Below the pieces are notes generated by a model that made no database searches, was not told where the DNA came from, and saw only the letters and a program-made list of their open reading frames with translations. A stretch of 64,000 nt of DNA, from assembly GCA_037013495.1 (NCBI GenBank), contig CM072803.1:18063501-18127500 (forward strand), read 5' to 3'. The stretch comes from Hippophae tibetana (taxonomy: Eukaryota; Streptophyta; Magnoliopsida; Rosales; Elaeagnaceae). Below are positions 24,849 to 37,564 of the stretch, one piece after another. Both the position numbers and the translations under genes were made by a program. How positions within the stretch are numbered: the first letter of the stretch is position 1; every line of letters starts with the position of its first letter.

Positions 24849-25538
24849 TTTGTGTGTTTGGTTGGACTGAATTGATTACTACAGGAGAAGGAATTATAAT
24901 TCCTTCTCATCCCCTTAGGAATCATGATTTCATTCCTATCTCAATTTTTTTTCCATTCCTATCTCAATTTTTTTTCCATTCTTATCTCATTTTTTTTTTC
25001 CATTTTTACCCTCACCTTAAATATAATCCTAAACCCAAAACCCTAAAACCTAAATCCCAAAACCCAAAATCCTAAAACCGAAATCCCAAAATCCTAAACC
25101 CTAAATCCTGAAACGTTCTTAAACCCCAAATTCTAAATCCTAAAACCCTAAATCCAAAATCCCAAATTCTAAAACCTTAAACGTTTTTTAGAAAAATAAT
25201 AATTTTAACCCTAAACCTTAACCCATAACTATAGCCCTAAACCCTAAACCCAAAATCCTAAATCCCAAACTTCAAAACCCTAAACCCTATTTAGAAAAAT
25301 AATAATTTTAATAATATATTTTCTTTTTAATTAAGTAATAATTATTTTAATAATGTATTTTGTTTGACGAAAAAAATAGTAATTAAATAACATTATTTAA
25401 ACTTTACACTAAGGATATTAAGATAATTTATAGCTTTTTTTTCATTACATTCTAGTGACAAACCAAATAATATTTTTTTTTTCATTCCATTCTATTACAT
25501 TCCAATTTGAATTCCATTACACGAACCAAACGGTACCA
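24849..25538 (+). mobile_element. Tourist-like element carrying telomere-like repeats (copy 2)
   Basis: The left end TTTGTGTGTTTGGTTGGACTG and the right end (read inward GGTACCGTTTGGTTCGTGTA) are inverted relatives of copy 1. The interior, about 25015-25290, is a CCCTAAA-like array (accctaaaacctaaatccc repeated with variation), followed by tatttagaaaaataataattttaataatatatttt, the same spacer block seen in copies 1 and 3. It is inverted with respect to copy 1, with about 775 bp between them. The target duplication was not resolved. Confidence 0.75.
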
Positions 25539-25799
25539 TAAATTTAAGGCTATTTTCACCCAGAGTTATTTTCTCAAAAAACAGGTATCTATACTTTAAT
25601 TTAACACATACGTGCATTTTTAAGGTTAGTATCGGTCATGTAAGTAAATTATCCCTAATTACTTCACGCGAGTGTCGCGTTCTTAGTCACACTCGCATTA
25701 ACCATTTGCACCTGACCATAGTTAACCCAACCCCAAGAAAATCCCCAAAACCTTTCAAGTTTGAAATCCCTAAAACTATCCTCAAATCCCAAAGATTCC

Positions 25800-26600
25800 T
25801 CACTTCACATGTCAATGTTCGAATTTGACCATGGAATCGATATTCCGATACGCTTCGTCTCTTTTTTTAATGGGAGATATCCCAATTCTTGTGAGTATTT
25901 CTCATTTCCCAAATTTTGAGTATTGCAATTTTATATTCTCTTTTCAATCATCTTTATTGTCATATGTTTAGTGTAATATGAGATAAAGTGTTAAATGATA
26001 ATAAAATGTTTGTGCTTGTCGCATTATGGTGGGAAATAGTGGGCCAAAATTGAGCACCTTGACTCAAAAAAGGAAGCATGTGCATGTGAGGTCACAAACT
26101 CGTAAAGTTTGGGTACTGTGTTGTTTGAAAGTGACAACCTTTAGTATTGTATTGTTTGAAAGTGATACCTATCCCTGCCTAAATTATGATTATTGTAATA
26201 TGATTTTTGGCATTTAATGATATCTGATGTTGTGATATTTGATATCGTTTATTTGTAGCAAAGTCAGATGAAGATTTGTTGACAACTATGCTCAATTATG
26301 GAGGCAAAATTCAAAAAATTGATGGGAAACTATACTGGTACATATGATTTCATTGACAAGGTAAACAAAGACAAACGAAGCATGATTGATTTGCTTGGTC
26401 TTTGTGAAAAATTGGGATGCTGAGGGAAGGTGCTGAACCATTACTACATAGTTTCCCGATCAAGGAGTGGTCAAAGGTATTAAACAGTTAAATTCAAATG
26501 CAGATGTTTATCAAATGTCAAAGTGTATACCAAAGGGAGGGAAAAGGGAGATTGAAATGTATGAGAAGTAAGTTGCAAAACCATTAAAGGTAATGACACC
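25800..26600 (+). pseudogene. Mutator-like transposase N-terminal remnant
   Basis: Several frames read in order: MGDIPILV-like sequence at about 25870, then FKKLMGNYTGTYDFIDKV and MIDLLGLCEKLG at about 26310-26415, then pieces such as LREGAEPLLHSF, LNSNADVYQMSKCIPKGG and KREIEMYEK in other frames to about 26575. The pattern resembles the poorly conserved N-terminal domain found ahead of plant MULE transposases. Stops and frame changes make it non-functional. The assignment rests on pattern memory only. The GC content (for example 25665-25870) is higher than the surroundings. Confidence 0.4.
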
Positions 26601-26649
26601 AAAACAAGTTAATGCTCGTACAATATGAAAAGTGTACCTAATACTCAAA

Positions 26650-27545
26650 CACTATTCAATTCAATACCACTACATTTATCTCTCCATATACCTAGCAATA
26701 AACATACCATTGATGTTTTATTGTAGAAGTCTAGTTCTTGCAAACGTGAACTTCATTCCTACCCCATCACCACAATCACACATAACATAGAGATGACAAT
26801 GAATTGAATACGATTCAATTTATTTTGATCTAATTTGATTTGTAGAGATAGATATCCATGATATCTATTCCATTTTTTTAAAATATTTATTTATTGTGAT
26901 GTATTATATATTTTAAATTATTAAATAAAAATAAAAATAAAAAAATTAGAAGAAAACATATTCTCACTTATTTATAATGAGTACATTTCAACTTTTATTC
27001 AATTTTTTATTTATGTTATAATAATATAAATCCAAAAAATTAATTACTTTTATAATTAACAATGTTAACTTAATACCATCTAAAATTATGTATGATTATT
27101 CAATTCAATATCATTACATTTATATTCAATTCAATATCACTACATTTATCCCTCTATGTCTTGCAAAGTAGACTTTATTCCTTCATGGTCACCACAATCA
27201 CACACAACATAGAGATTACAATAGATTAAATACGATTTAATTTATTATCTAAAAGATGTAATTTATTTTGATTTGATTTGATTTCTATAATAGATCAAAT
27301 GTGATACAATGGATATCCATTATCTATTCCATTTTTTAAAAATATTATTTATTGTAATGCATTATATATTTTAAATTATTAAACTAAAATAAAAAATAAG
27401 AAAAATTATAAAACATATTCTCACTTATTTATAATGAGTATATTTCAACTTTTATTCAATTTTTTCATTTATGTTATAATCATATAAATCCAAAAAATTA
27501 AGTACTTTTATAGTTAAAAAAATTTAACATCTAAAATTAAGTATA
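26650..27545. repeat. tandem duplication of a ~450-bp unit
   Basis: About 26650-27105 and about 27128-27545 share, in the same order, attcaattcaatacca(c), catttatc(t/c)ctc, caccacaatcacaca, aacatagaga, ggatatcca/agatatcca, atattatatattttaaatta, tattctcacttatttataat and atataaatccaaaaaatta. The copies differ by many substitutions and short indels, so the duplication is older than the one at 12.9 kb. Confidence 0.85.
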
Positions 27546-28905
27546 ATTTAAATATTCATTCAATAAAACCATTAAGATTTATTTGTATTTACAAATAAAA
27601 ATAAAAAATGAGATGAATTAATTACTCAAAAATTATAAAAGAATAATATTGTTTCACTATAGACAAAATATAGAAAAAAAAATTATAAATATGATAAGAT
27701 TTAAATTTAAATTTAACAATAATTTAAATAATAATAATTAGATTTATAAAAAATGTAAGAAAGAAAATTATATTTATGAAAATGTAAGAGGTAAATTTTG
27801 TCATTGATGATTCATGATATAAATTTATGGAATTGTTTTGAAAATGTGTTAATTTTTAGTTCTAAAATTATAATTTTAAAGGGATTTAATATTGAATCAA
27901 TCCATCTAAACCATTTCAATTTTAACGAGGATGTCTTCAACTATAATTTTGTTAAATATATAAAGAGTTACAAATTTGAATTATTTTTATAAATTTTAAA
28001 TATTTTTGAGATATAAATAGAATTATGTGATTATAATGAATTTTATATCAATAATAGTCAAAACAATAACAAAGAGAAGGAGAATATAAAAATAAAAATC
28101 CAGTGATAAGAATGAGTAAATATTTTCTACATACAATTTTAACTAAAAAATCATTCAAAACTCCTAAAATCCACCTGTTTTTAAAATATTTTAAAATCAT
28201 CAACCTTTTAAATACATTTAGATTTTTAAAGACCCAAGATTTTAGTTAAACACACCTAAACTTTTATTGATTTTTAAAGATTTCTACAAAATTCTAATTG
28301 AATATAACTAAAACCTTTAGAGTCTTTAAAGATCCAAAATAAATAAATCTAAATTTTAAAACTCCATACAAATAATTAAAACACTCAACTAAATACACCA
28401 CAATAAAAATAACTTTAGAATTAACACTAAATTCTAAGTTTAGGAGAGCTCGTCTGATAATATCATTTTCAATGCTTTTTTTAATGGTCCATATTGAAAG
28501 TTATGTGCTCAACCTAAAACAAAAAAAAAAGAGGAAGAGAGAGAGAGGAGTGGCCCTACGCATGAAAAATCACTCAAAACATTTTTTTAAGCCTCCATAA
28601 CAATCTGAAACACAACCTTCACCTATATCCTGAACTAATAAAAACTTGAAACAATTGGAACAGAAAACAAAATTACACTTGTTGAATTAGTGCAATGCTC
28701 GGAAGTTAAAATGGGGTAATGTTGACACCAAGTACTCACGTAGCAACTATATCATAATTGTCATGATTAACATGTATATTCCAACACTGTTCTTATTGTT
28801 CAAAGACTAGAGAAGTTTCTTTACTACGATAAAATTCCTAAATGTAAAAATTTAGGGCAAAAAAATTGTAGGAGGCTCAACCCTATTTCATTAGTAGCTT
28901 TGTCC
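27546..28905. other. AT-rich intergenic DNA and calreticulin 3' UTR
   Basis: No gene was recognised in 27546-28650; the open frame at 27798-27992 has no family signature. About 28660-28905 is the likely 3' UTR of the minus-strand calreticulin gene. Confidence 0.45.
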
Positions 28906-31900
28906 CTACAGTTCATCCTGCAAATACAAAGCACGTGAGAATAAATTATCAGCATCATAATAAGCAGGTACTAAATAACTTGGAAACACCTATTTTCTTG
29001 TAATGCAATGGTATATTCTTTATAGAAACTGACAAACGTGAGTTTGAACCCATCATTGTATATGGGTGTGTGGGTGTGGGGGTGTGTAAATGTGTAATTT
29101 TTATTTTAAAAAAAACTTGTAAAAAAAACATACATGCTTGTCAGCCTCATTGGTATCAGCTTCGGCACTTTCTTCCGTTGCCTCTGTTTTGGATTCTGTA
29201 TCAGATTCATCTCCTACATCATCGGCATCTTCTGCATCCTCAACCTGAAGTATACATATGGGTACTATTAGAACCAATATGATAAAAGTTAAAAGAGAAA
29301 ATTTTACGGATGGGTCAGGAACTTACATCCGAATCAACTGGATCATCCTTCGATTCCTGGTAAAGAATTATTTTGAAGAGTTAGTAAACACGAATGTACA
29401 ATAATGACCTTCTGATGAATACAGCCAAGATAACCAGTATCAATTTAAAATATATCTACCAAAAAAAATACACATTCTCGAACAATTCTTGAAGCAGTAA
29501 CTACTTAGTATGAAGAATAAAGGTACTTTTTTGGTCTGAGAAGACAAGTCCCTTTTGTATAGCAAAGAAAAGCTAAACAGGTAAAGATGTAGACACAATA
29601 CCTCTTCCTCTTTCTTTTTCTCTGCCTCATCAAACGCTGCCTTCTCAGCCTGAAAATTCCACAAAAGCACATCAGTAAGAAAATTATATTATTAGCTACC
29701 CACCAGGGCATAATAAGTAACCTACATCTTTGTGTTTGCCCCATGTCTCTTCAACCAGCTGCTTTGCATACTCAAGATCATCAGTGATAAGGACGTTGTC
29801 AAACAAAGTTCCAGATTTAACCTGGAAAAAAATGCATTTTGATCTTCATAGGTTTAAGATGCATTGCAATTGAGAGAAAGAAAGAAACAAAAAGTAACAA
29901 AAGAAGTTTTACCTGCCACAATTCAATTCCCACATACTTCAAATTAGGGTAAACATAAATATCAGGGTCATCCTTGAAATCTGTAAAAATCAAAAAATTT
30001 AGCCATTGAGGAAAATAATAGCAGAATATAGAAGGTAGAAAGTTTTATATGGATCAATTCAACCTCCAACATTGCTTATTTGGACTAACACATGATTATA
30101 AAATCTCATTCAGCTTTTAGAGATAAGTTGTAGACTTGTACACATGGCCTGAAATGAATGGACTGGCTCTCAAAATAAACAATATTAAGATGGTGAGCCC
30201 ATACATGTAAAACTTTGAAAAATTACATAAAATAACATCCTAAAACTTACAACAAAAAAAGTAACACACTAACAATATTGAATGGGGTCCAATTGGAAAG
30301 TATTCAATGTTAAACGGGTTTAAATGACCCTAATTCAACTTGAACGACTTTTAATTGGACTACGTTTAACGTGAAATGATGAGTTAAACCTTTTTTTGAT
30401 AGTAAAAATATATGATATGATATGATATTAACACAAATGTGCTATTTTTGTAGTTATTAATTGTAACTATAAGTTTTAAGAGATGCTATTTTTGTTATTT
30501 TCCAAAAACTTTCTCTAATAGGTGGTTAACTAATACAAGAGAGATGATACACCAATAGCCACTAGTTGGAATTCACTAGTTTAACCATTGCCTTTATATG
30601 AGGCATTGTAAAAGGGCCAAAGCCCCATGGTTGGATGGCTCATTAAGTTACTACCAGAGGGTGAAAATTTGTGCAGGATGGGCTAATTTGGACTAGTTTT
30701 AGCCCGGTTCAAATTAGTACAACTTTAACACAAATCGAGTTTAATTCGAACTAACAAATATAATCCCGAATCCAAACCGAACACAAACATGCTGGTTCAA
30801 ACTTACCTAAGTAGCCTATATTAGTAACTGCATTTTTTTAGTTACTAGGACTTTTTTTATAAATCAAATTTTTTTTTTAATGATATTGAAGTTCATTAAT
30901 ACAAATATAATTACATGAAACAACAAAAATGGAGATAATGTTATAATAAGTAATCAATAACAAAAAATTACACATTAATAACATCCTATTACATCATCAT
31001 TCAAACATTAAGATTCAAAACAATTCATATCACATTTCAAACTTCAATAATTTTGAGTAATAATATTATCCACAATATTTTATATATGTATTACAAGAGC
31101 ACAACATTTGTAATTTGATTTCGGGCTAACAAGCAGGCTCGAACTCAGCTCGATTTGTTTCGAGTTATTTGGACTGATTCAAATTTAATTTGTTTTGTAT
31201 TCAATTCGAGTTTTTTGATTTAAATTTGATTCGGTCAATTGAACTACGGTACAAATTGTCACACCATGTTACTACCTACATTATAAATAGTCTTAATTTC
31301 AATTGTAATGTTAGACTTTGACATATTATGAGGATAATATTCTTAGAAAAAATGGTAGTTTAAATCCATTACCTTTTGTAAAAATGCAATTTAGTCCCCT
31401 ATTTACTGGGTGAGACAACATAAGCCCGCTACCTTTATAAAAATAAATCACAAAATTCTATTTTGTAAAGATAATGGACTTACATTGCCCCACTTTCGTA
31501 AAAAGAGTGAGATAGGACATGCCCATTACCTTTATAAAATGAACTTCTATAACTTTTTTTGTAAAGGTTACGGTAGACTTTTGCTGCCCTACCTGATAGG
31601 TACGGATTTAAAGTGCACTTTTGTTAAAGATAACGAACTATGAGAACAAGTGATGCTATAATCCCAAAACCCCGTTCTTTTTCTTTCTTTTCTCCAACAA
31701 CAGATTTTGTATCAGATGTGATACCAACTTATATAGCCCTCCAGGTTAGAGTATATGAAGAAGATAAAAAAAGTAGGAAGTAGGTTTGAGGAAATAGCCA
31801 GAGAAGAGTTGTTCTCATATTCTCATTCATACAGTTAACACATCAATATCTATAGCTGGATAGTAACCTAACATGGACCTCTAAAATACTCATATTAAGA

Positions 31901-34900
31901 TAAGAATAAAGGAAGGAAGAGAGAAAGAAAGAAAGGAAAAAGAAGAAGAAAAGTAACTAGTGAATTCCAATATGGGACTGCGTTGCTGCATCAAGAAATA
32001 TTTGGAAAACCAAAAATAATAGAGCCATATGAACCTGGGTTATCAATCATTGGTGCCTTCCACTTTCCTTTGTAGTTGGGGTTCTTAATTTTCTGCAGAG
32101 AGATGGAGACAAGTCACGAGCACAGTGGCTACAATTGGCAACATATTTGAAGCTTAAACCACAATTTCCACAAACCTTTGGCTTCCATGGGCCCTTGTAA
32201 TCGGGGTTGGCAATGGTTGGTGCTGTCCATTCACCATCTTCCTCATCATCCCAATCTTCAGGCTGATAAGACAAATAAGTACCTCAGTAACAGGGAACTC
32301 AATGGATAGAAGTGATGTACAAAAGGTGTAACTGTTTTAAGTACCTTCTTGGCATCGGGATCTGTAATCTCTTTTGGGATGTCATCATATCCCTTTTAGG
32401 AGGAAAAAAGGTAAATAAATAAGCACAAAATAACATTACCAGTTTATGTCAAATTTTGAGAAATAAAAGGAGGCAATAGTCATGACTACAAACTAATGAT
32501 TACCTCTGGCTTTTTATCTTCAGGATCAGGAATGAACTCTTTGTCATCCCATTCTTCAGGCTGTCAAAGTTCAACAATCAAAACGTTATCAAAATCCAAA
32601 ACCAAAGGAAGAAACCTAAATTCAAATCGGTCGGATGTTCATTATGAGTTGCTTACTTTCTTGGCCTCTGGATCTTTGATTTTCTTTGGTGGAAGAAGAT
32701 CCCAATCATTGTAGAGACTGCCAGATTGTTTCTCGACATTGTCAATGAGAATGGTGTAGGTAGCATCAGATCGGAGAACAAATGTATAGACATGACTGAG
32801 TTGGTCAGTTTCACAAGGAACGTCTTTCTTGATCAAATGGTTAGTTCCATTGTGGTGAAGAATAGCATGTACTTTCTTGGTGCTGTAGCCACAGATATCA
32901 GGTCCGAACATGATACTGCAAATGACAACATATGCAGCAAATCAGAAACTTAAACAAGATCATGAAATAACAGCGAAAGAGATGATGTCACTAACAAGGA
33001 AAGGTAATACAAACCTGTATGGGGTATCACCACCAAATTTCTTCTGATCTACATCACCATTGAGCAACTTCATGTATCCACCACCACAGTCAAGCTTCTG
33101 CTCGTGCTTGACAGAAAATTGAAACACTAAAGTCTTATCCTTATTACTGAATTCAAGGAATTCAGCTGAAATGGCATAGAACCTATGATCTTCGCTTGTT
33201 TGGATACCTACATTGTTAATCAAAAAAACTATAAGCATCTCTGTATAAACTACGCTTTATAGAGACACGGGTCTCCAAAAAAAACTGAAGAAACACATAG
33301 ATGACATGGACTAAGAGCACACCTTTGTCATTAGGGTCTCCATGCCATTTACCAGAGGTGTAATTCCACTCCCCGGCCATATTTTCATCTTTCTTCCAAT
33401 CAGATTTAACCCATCGCTTTTCCCATCCATCTACAATATGCACCCAAATATTACATACAGCAAACAAAAGAAAATTAGAGAACTAACAAAAGCATGTAAA
33501 TTTTAAAAAATAAACCAATAAGTATAGTATTGCAGGGCAAGGACAGGAGGGAAAAAAGTTACAAATTATTCAAAAGTAATCCAAATCCCAAATCCATCGT
33601 GAATTAGTTAACTCTATTGCATTTCATTACTTAACAACTTCTCGTGGAAAGTTTGGATACTTACTACATCCATCTCCAAAACAGCTGAGAACAACCTATT
33701 GACTAAAGTTTCCCCAGACATGATGTTTCTATAAACAGGATGGATGATTCTATTAAGCCATTTGATCCTAGACAATTTATATGTAGAAATGCATTCACAT
33801 GAACAGAAAAAGAAAAGAAGAAATAATGCATCAAAATCGAAAAGGTATAACAGTTATAATAATCTTTATCTTATCCCCTCATAAAAGGTACCATTATCAC
33901 AATTCCCATTCAAGCCTACCTCTAAGCATTATAAACAATACAGCAGCTATTGAAGATTGAGAATCCTTAAATCCAGACCGTCTGCACAAGTGAGCCACAA
34001 GAGGAAAATGTAGGATCTAGAAAAATCTCCCATGAGATTTAAAAGGTTCAGATCTTAAAAGACGTCATGTACATAAATGATAAATCATTCTCAGCAATGC
34101 CTCGCTATCTCATGGGAATAGCTTCAAGACATAATGGAATTTTCAAAATAACAATCTCCTATTAAGCCAAAGACTGTTATGCATTCAGTTGAGTATTCCC
34201 CACATGTCAATCGTAGACAAAGATACATGACATAAGATTACATATGTCAACAAGATAGGAGAACTCGTATGCAGATACTTCGAATGCTAAACCAGAGCAG
34301 GATGGCTCAAGAAGTGAAGAAGCTTTAAATATTTTTCATATTGCTAGTATATATTTTATTTTGTTATCACGAATTGAATGTTTTCTCAACAAATATACAT
34401 TTTTAGTCAACAATCAGAAAAAAAAAATTATGAGCATATACACTTAATATACAAAAATAGACAAATAATAAAATATAAATATTTATATTTATATTTATAT
34501 CGTTATAAGATAATTGATATTATATTTTTTGTCAAATATAAAAAAACAAATAAATATTTAGAATTTTTCGCCAAATTTTATTGATAAAAATAAAATTAAA
34601 AATGTAAATAGCATTTAAAAATAAAAGATGAATAAGTAACAATATTCGATTGAATTTATTATAAAATACTATAATGAGAAAATCCTTAAAACAAAATGAC
34701 AATTTTCTTTGAAATGTCTCAGAAATGAGATTTGACAACGTAGTAATTGTTTTTGGGGAAAAATAATGAAGCAAAATGAAAGTAGAATCTTCAACATGTT
34801 AATTTCTAAATAAAACAAATATATACACACGATAAAATTTGAAAGTTAAAATATATTTTTAGCAATGAATATGATTTCTTATTTTTTAAGATCTCAATTA

Positions 34901-35651
34901 ATTTAGAAAAATGAAGAATATAAAGGGAAAACTGAAGACAGAAAATAATTCAACCAAATTTATTACTTGAAGTCTTAAATTATTCATTTTTTAAATTAGT
35001 TAATAACATGTACAATAACATTGAATTAAATACATAAAAGAAATTTAATTTCAATATCTTTTAAAACTTCTGTTGTAATACAATATTTTTCAAAATATAT
35101 AAAATAAATGCTGAGAAAAAATTGAGACCCTTATCTAACCAACTGGGACATCATTCATCTAAACTACGAGCCTGCTCTTCCTTTCTCACCCCTAATTGTC
35201 AAATTCAAATCCAATGACTCACCATTTCCATTATCAAAAGCAACAAAGCTTAATTCTCTATAAAATGTAAAAAATCGCATAGATCTACTGAAAATTATCA
35301 TTGGCCTAGTCAAATTCAAACTAATAAAATAGATTAAACTGAAAACCCTGAGATCAACCTGCAGGGTCAAAAAACCACCGATCCCAAACTAATCGAGTCA
35401 AAATTTAAAATAATGAAAAAAAAGTATCAAAAGCACTAATACACGTGAAATGAGAAACAATCCTGCTAAAGTTACAAAGCCAAATAGAACTCTGTATACA
35501 TGTGAAAACAGTGAAGACGGATAGAAATGGATCTATCTATATATATACCATCGAAGCGCTCTTCAAGGTAGACTTTGGCAGATGCTACTGCGAGGAGAGA
35601 AAGAAGAAGGATAAGAGAGACATAATCAGGGTTTTTTACCCTAAACGCCAT
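28906..35651 (-). CDS. CRT: calreticulin, 14 exons, 425 aa, HDEL-retained ER chaperone
   Basis: Minus-strand exons: 35651-35549, 33430-33323, 33207-33015, 32915-32657, 32560-32504, 32392-32345, 32262-32176, 32092-32035, 29980-29913, 29821-29726, 29649-29602, 29356-29327, 29244-29134, 28917-28906. All are GT-AG and sum to 1278 nt (426 codons). Calreticulin is the Ca-binding lectin chaperone of the ER lumen. Visible parts: a signal peptide of about 25 residues ending VASA; family signatures [15 protein letters not shown] (104-118) and IMFGPDICG (136-144); three P-domain repeats (EAKKPEEWDD, EDKKPEGYDD, DAKKPEDWDD); WKP/WKAP repeats; an acidic C-terminus; and HDEL. A sequon N57-Y-T is present. 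Fourteen exons and 425 aa fit plant CRT1/2-type genes. The last coding exon is only 12 nt (D-E-L-stop). Introns 1 and 8 exceed 2 kb. It looks functional. Confidence 0.96.
30223..30502. repeat. third member of the dispersed family, MITE-like, in calreticulin intron 8
   Basis: The left end aaaataacatcctaaaactta and the right end, read inward (aaaataacaaaaatagcatc then tcttaaaacttata), are imperfect inverted repeats. Between them is a central part with aatattgaatggggtccaat and ttaaacgggtttaaatgacc. This is the best-preserved of four related copies. Further right in the intron (30660-31260), Gaattcgag/ctcgaact-type words suggest another degraded MITE. Confidence 0.55.
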
Positions 35652-35718
35652 GGCTATCACAAAAAGAGAAGGCCGAAGGGAGAGACTCGGAGCTACTGAG
35701 TGAGCTTTACGAGGAGAT

Positions 35719-35726
35719 TATATAAT
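35719..35726 (-). promoter_or_regulatory. possible TATA box of calreticulin
   Basis: The minus strand reads ATTATATAATC here, about 70 bp upstream of the calreticulin ATG at 35651. The distance is short but allows a compact 5' UTR. In AT-rich DNA this is only suggestive. Confidence 0.35.
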
Positions 35727-36642
35727 TAGGAAAAATAGATTTTTTATCGATAAATTTTGATATTTTTATAAAAATATTTTCGAATTTTAATTCATTATTT
35801 TTTATCATTAAATTTTAGAATTATTATAACAATACTATCAAATTTTATTTTACTTTCATATTGATGTATTTTTATGATTATGACAATATTCCATTTTCGT
35901 CTTTGTATAATAATTATAATAAAGAATAATTTTTGTTCAATTTATCATATCAATTTAAAGTGAATGTAGAGATTTTCATGTTATACAGTATCAAGAATGT
36001 AAGTTGTGTGAACGGAGACGATTATATTAATACTGGTGGTAGTTTTTTACGTTTAACTAAGTTTCTTATTATTTTAATATCTATTTTAAATAAATAAATA
36101 TTAACTTAATTTTTATTTTTAATTAGTTAATACATATTTTTAAATAAAATAATAATAAATAAAAATATTGTATGTTTTATTATTATAATTATATGTATAT
36201 AAAATCATAATATTAATATATATTTAATTTCGTTTAACCACACTTTTATTATTGTAATAATCATCTATATCTTATGTTGTATTGATTATTGTTATTTTTC
36301 AAAAAATAATCATTACATTTTTACGAATAATCATAATTTTAATTATCTACGGTTAAAAATTTCATTTATAACACTTTTTTTAATTAATTAATTTATTATT
36401 ATTATTATACAAGCCTTAACACAAACAATATTAGGTGGGTTTTATTACAGGAACTTTTTTATTTTAATTTAAAATATTAATCAAATCAATATATATAACT
36501 TATTAAATTAAAAATTAAAACTTATTTATAAAATATATTAGTTTATTAGTTATTATTAACAACCTATTTACAAGTTTTTGTGCGTCGAAATTGAGGAAAT
36601 AGTAGTAGTATAAACAAACTTCGAAGAGTTTATTTGCGCAAG
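35727..36642. other. AT-rich intergenic DNA upstream of calreticulin
   Basis: Distal promoter region of the minus-strand gene; nothing coding or repeated was recognised. Confidence 0.45.
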
Positions 36643-37106
36643 GGGGGAGTAGGAGTGTGCAAAAAATCCGATCATCTGATCCAATCCGATGGTCAGATCG
36701 GATGAAGATTTTTTCCATCCGTTAAGTGCGGATCGGATGACGAATTTCACTGCGATTCATCCGATCCGATCCGATACAATCCGACCGAAATTAATTAATT
36801 ATATATATATAATTAATATATATTTATTTAATTTTTTAATATTTTTTTTAAGTCAAATAATTTTATGTTATGATTTATGTAAAAATTTAAAAAAATTATT
36901 TAAAAATACAAAAAAATAGAGTTAATTAAATTTATTGGTCGGATTGATCGGATGTCATCCGAATAGTTTACGGATCGGATTGAGCGGATGTAAAAGGTGA
37001 TTGGATCGAATGCGGATTAGGATGTTTCAATCCGAGCGGATGGTCGGATCGGATTGAATGACAGTAAAATCAGCGGTTTCGATCCGATGAATAGCCCTAG
37101 GGGGAG
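36643..37106. mobile_element. hAT-type MITE rich in GATCGGAT words
   Basis: The element runs about 36650-37099. Its ends are TAGGAGTGTGCAAAAAATCC and, from the right, TAGGGCTATTCATCGGATCG. GGGGGAG flanks both sides (36643-36649 and 37100-37106), close to the 8 bp expected for hAT. The interior carries many copies of (C/G)GATC(C/G)GAT in both orientations near both ends, so each end can fold on itself and on the other. The open frames inside are not protein-like. Confidence 0.75.
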
Positions 37107-37210
37107 ACAAAAGTAAGGACAAAAATGTCCAATGATTTAGTTAATATGTTACTTCATGTTAATCAAAAGGGAGTAATCGTTCGAAGTAAAAAGAGGCTTA
37201 ATATCATTTG

Positions 37211-37564
37211 CTTAGCATTATTGGTGTCCATTAATCTGATTCGATCCAGTTTTAGTTAAAAAAAATTAATCGAATAAGACGTTTATATTACTCGAATTAG
37301 ATTGGATTGGACTGAACCGTTTGAAACGGTTTTAATTAATACAAATTAGATTAGATCATTTGATTTATAAAAATGTTCGATCCGGTTTAGTTTCCGATTT
37401 GGTTCAATTTTTTAACATATTTAATGAAAAATAATGTGAAATTTTTAATATATTATTAAACCGATTCGATTCGGTTCGATCGGTCTAAAATTAATACAAA
37501 CCGGACCGAACTATTTGATTTGTAAAACCGTTCGATCCGATTTATGGACGCCCCTACTTAGCAT
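37211..37564. mobile_element. hAT-type MITE, 338 bp, 8-bp target duplication CTTAGCAT
   Basis: The element is 37219-37556. Its ends are TATTGGTGTCCATTAATC and, from the right, TAGGGGCGTCCATAAATC. CTTAGCAT occurs exactly on both sides (37211-37218 and 37557-37564). The 8-bp duplication and TAGGGG-type ends identify the hAT superfamily. It is non-coding. It sits 112 bp from the related element to its left. Confidence 0.88.

Noticed and set aside
24836-25075. 79-codon frame rich in Phe and His, ending in Pro-Lys repeats
   Set aside because: It is translated from the MITE and its CCCTAAA-like array; composition is explained by the repeat.
32496-32953. Plus-strand frames across the calreticulin exons
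   Set aside because: They are antisense to well-supported calreticulin exons 4 and 5.
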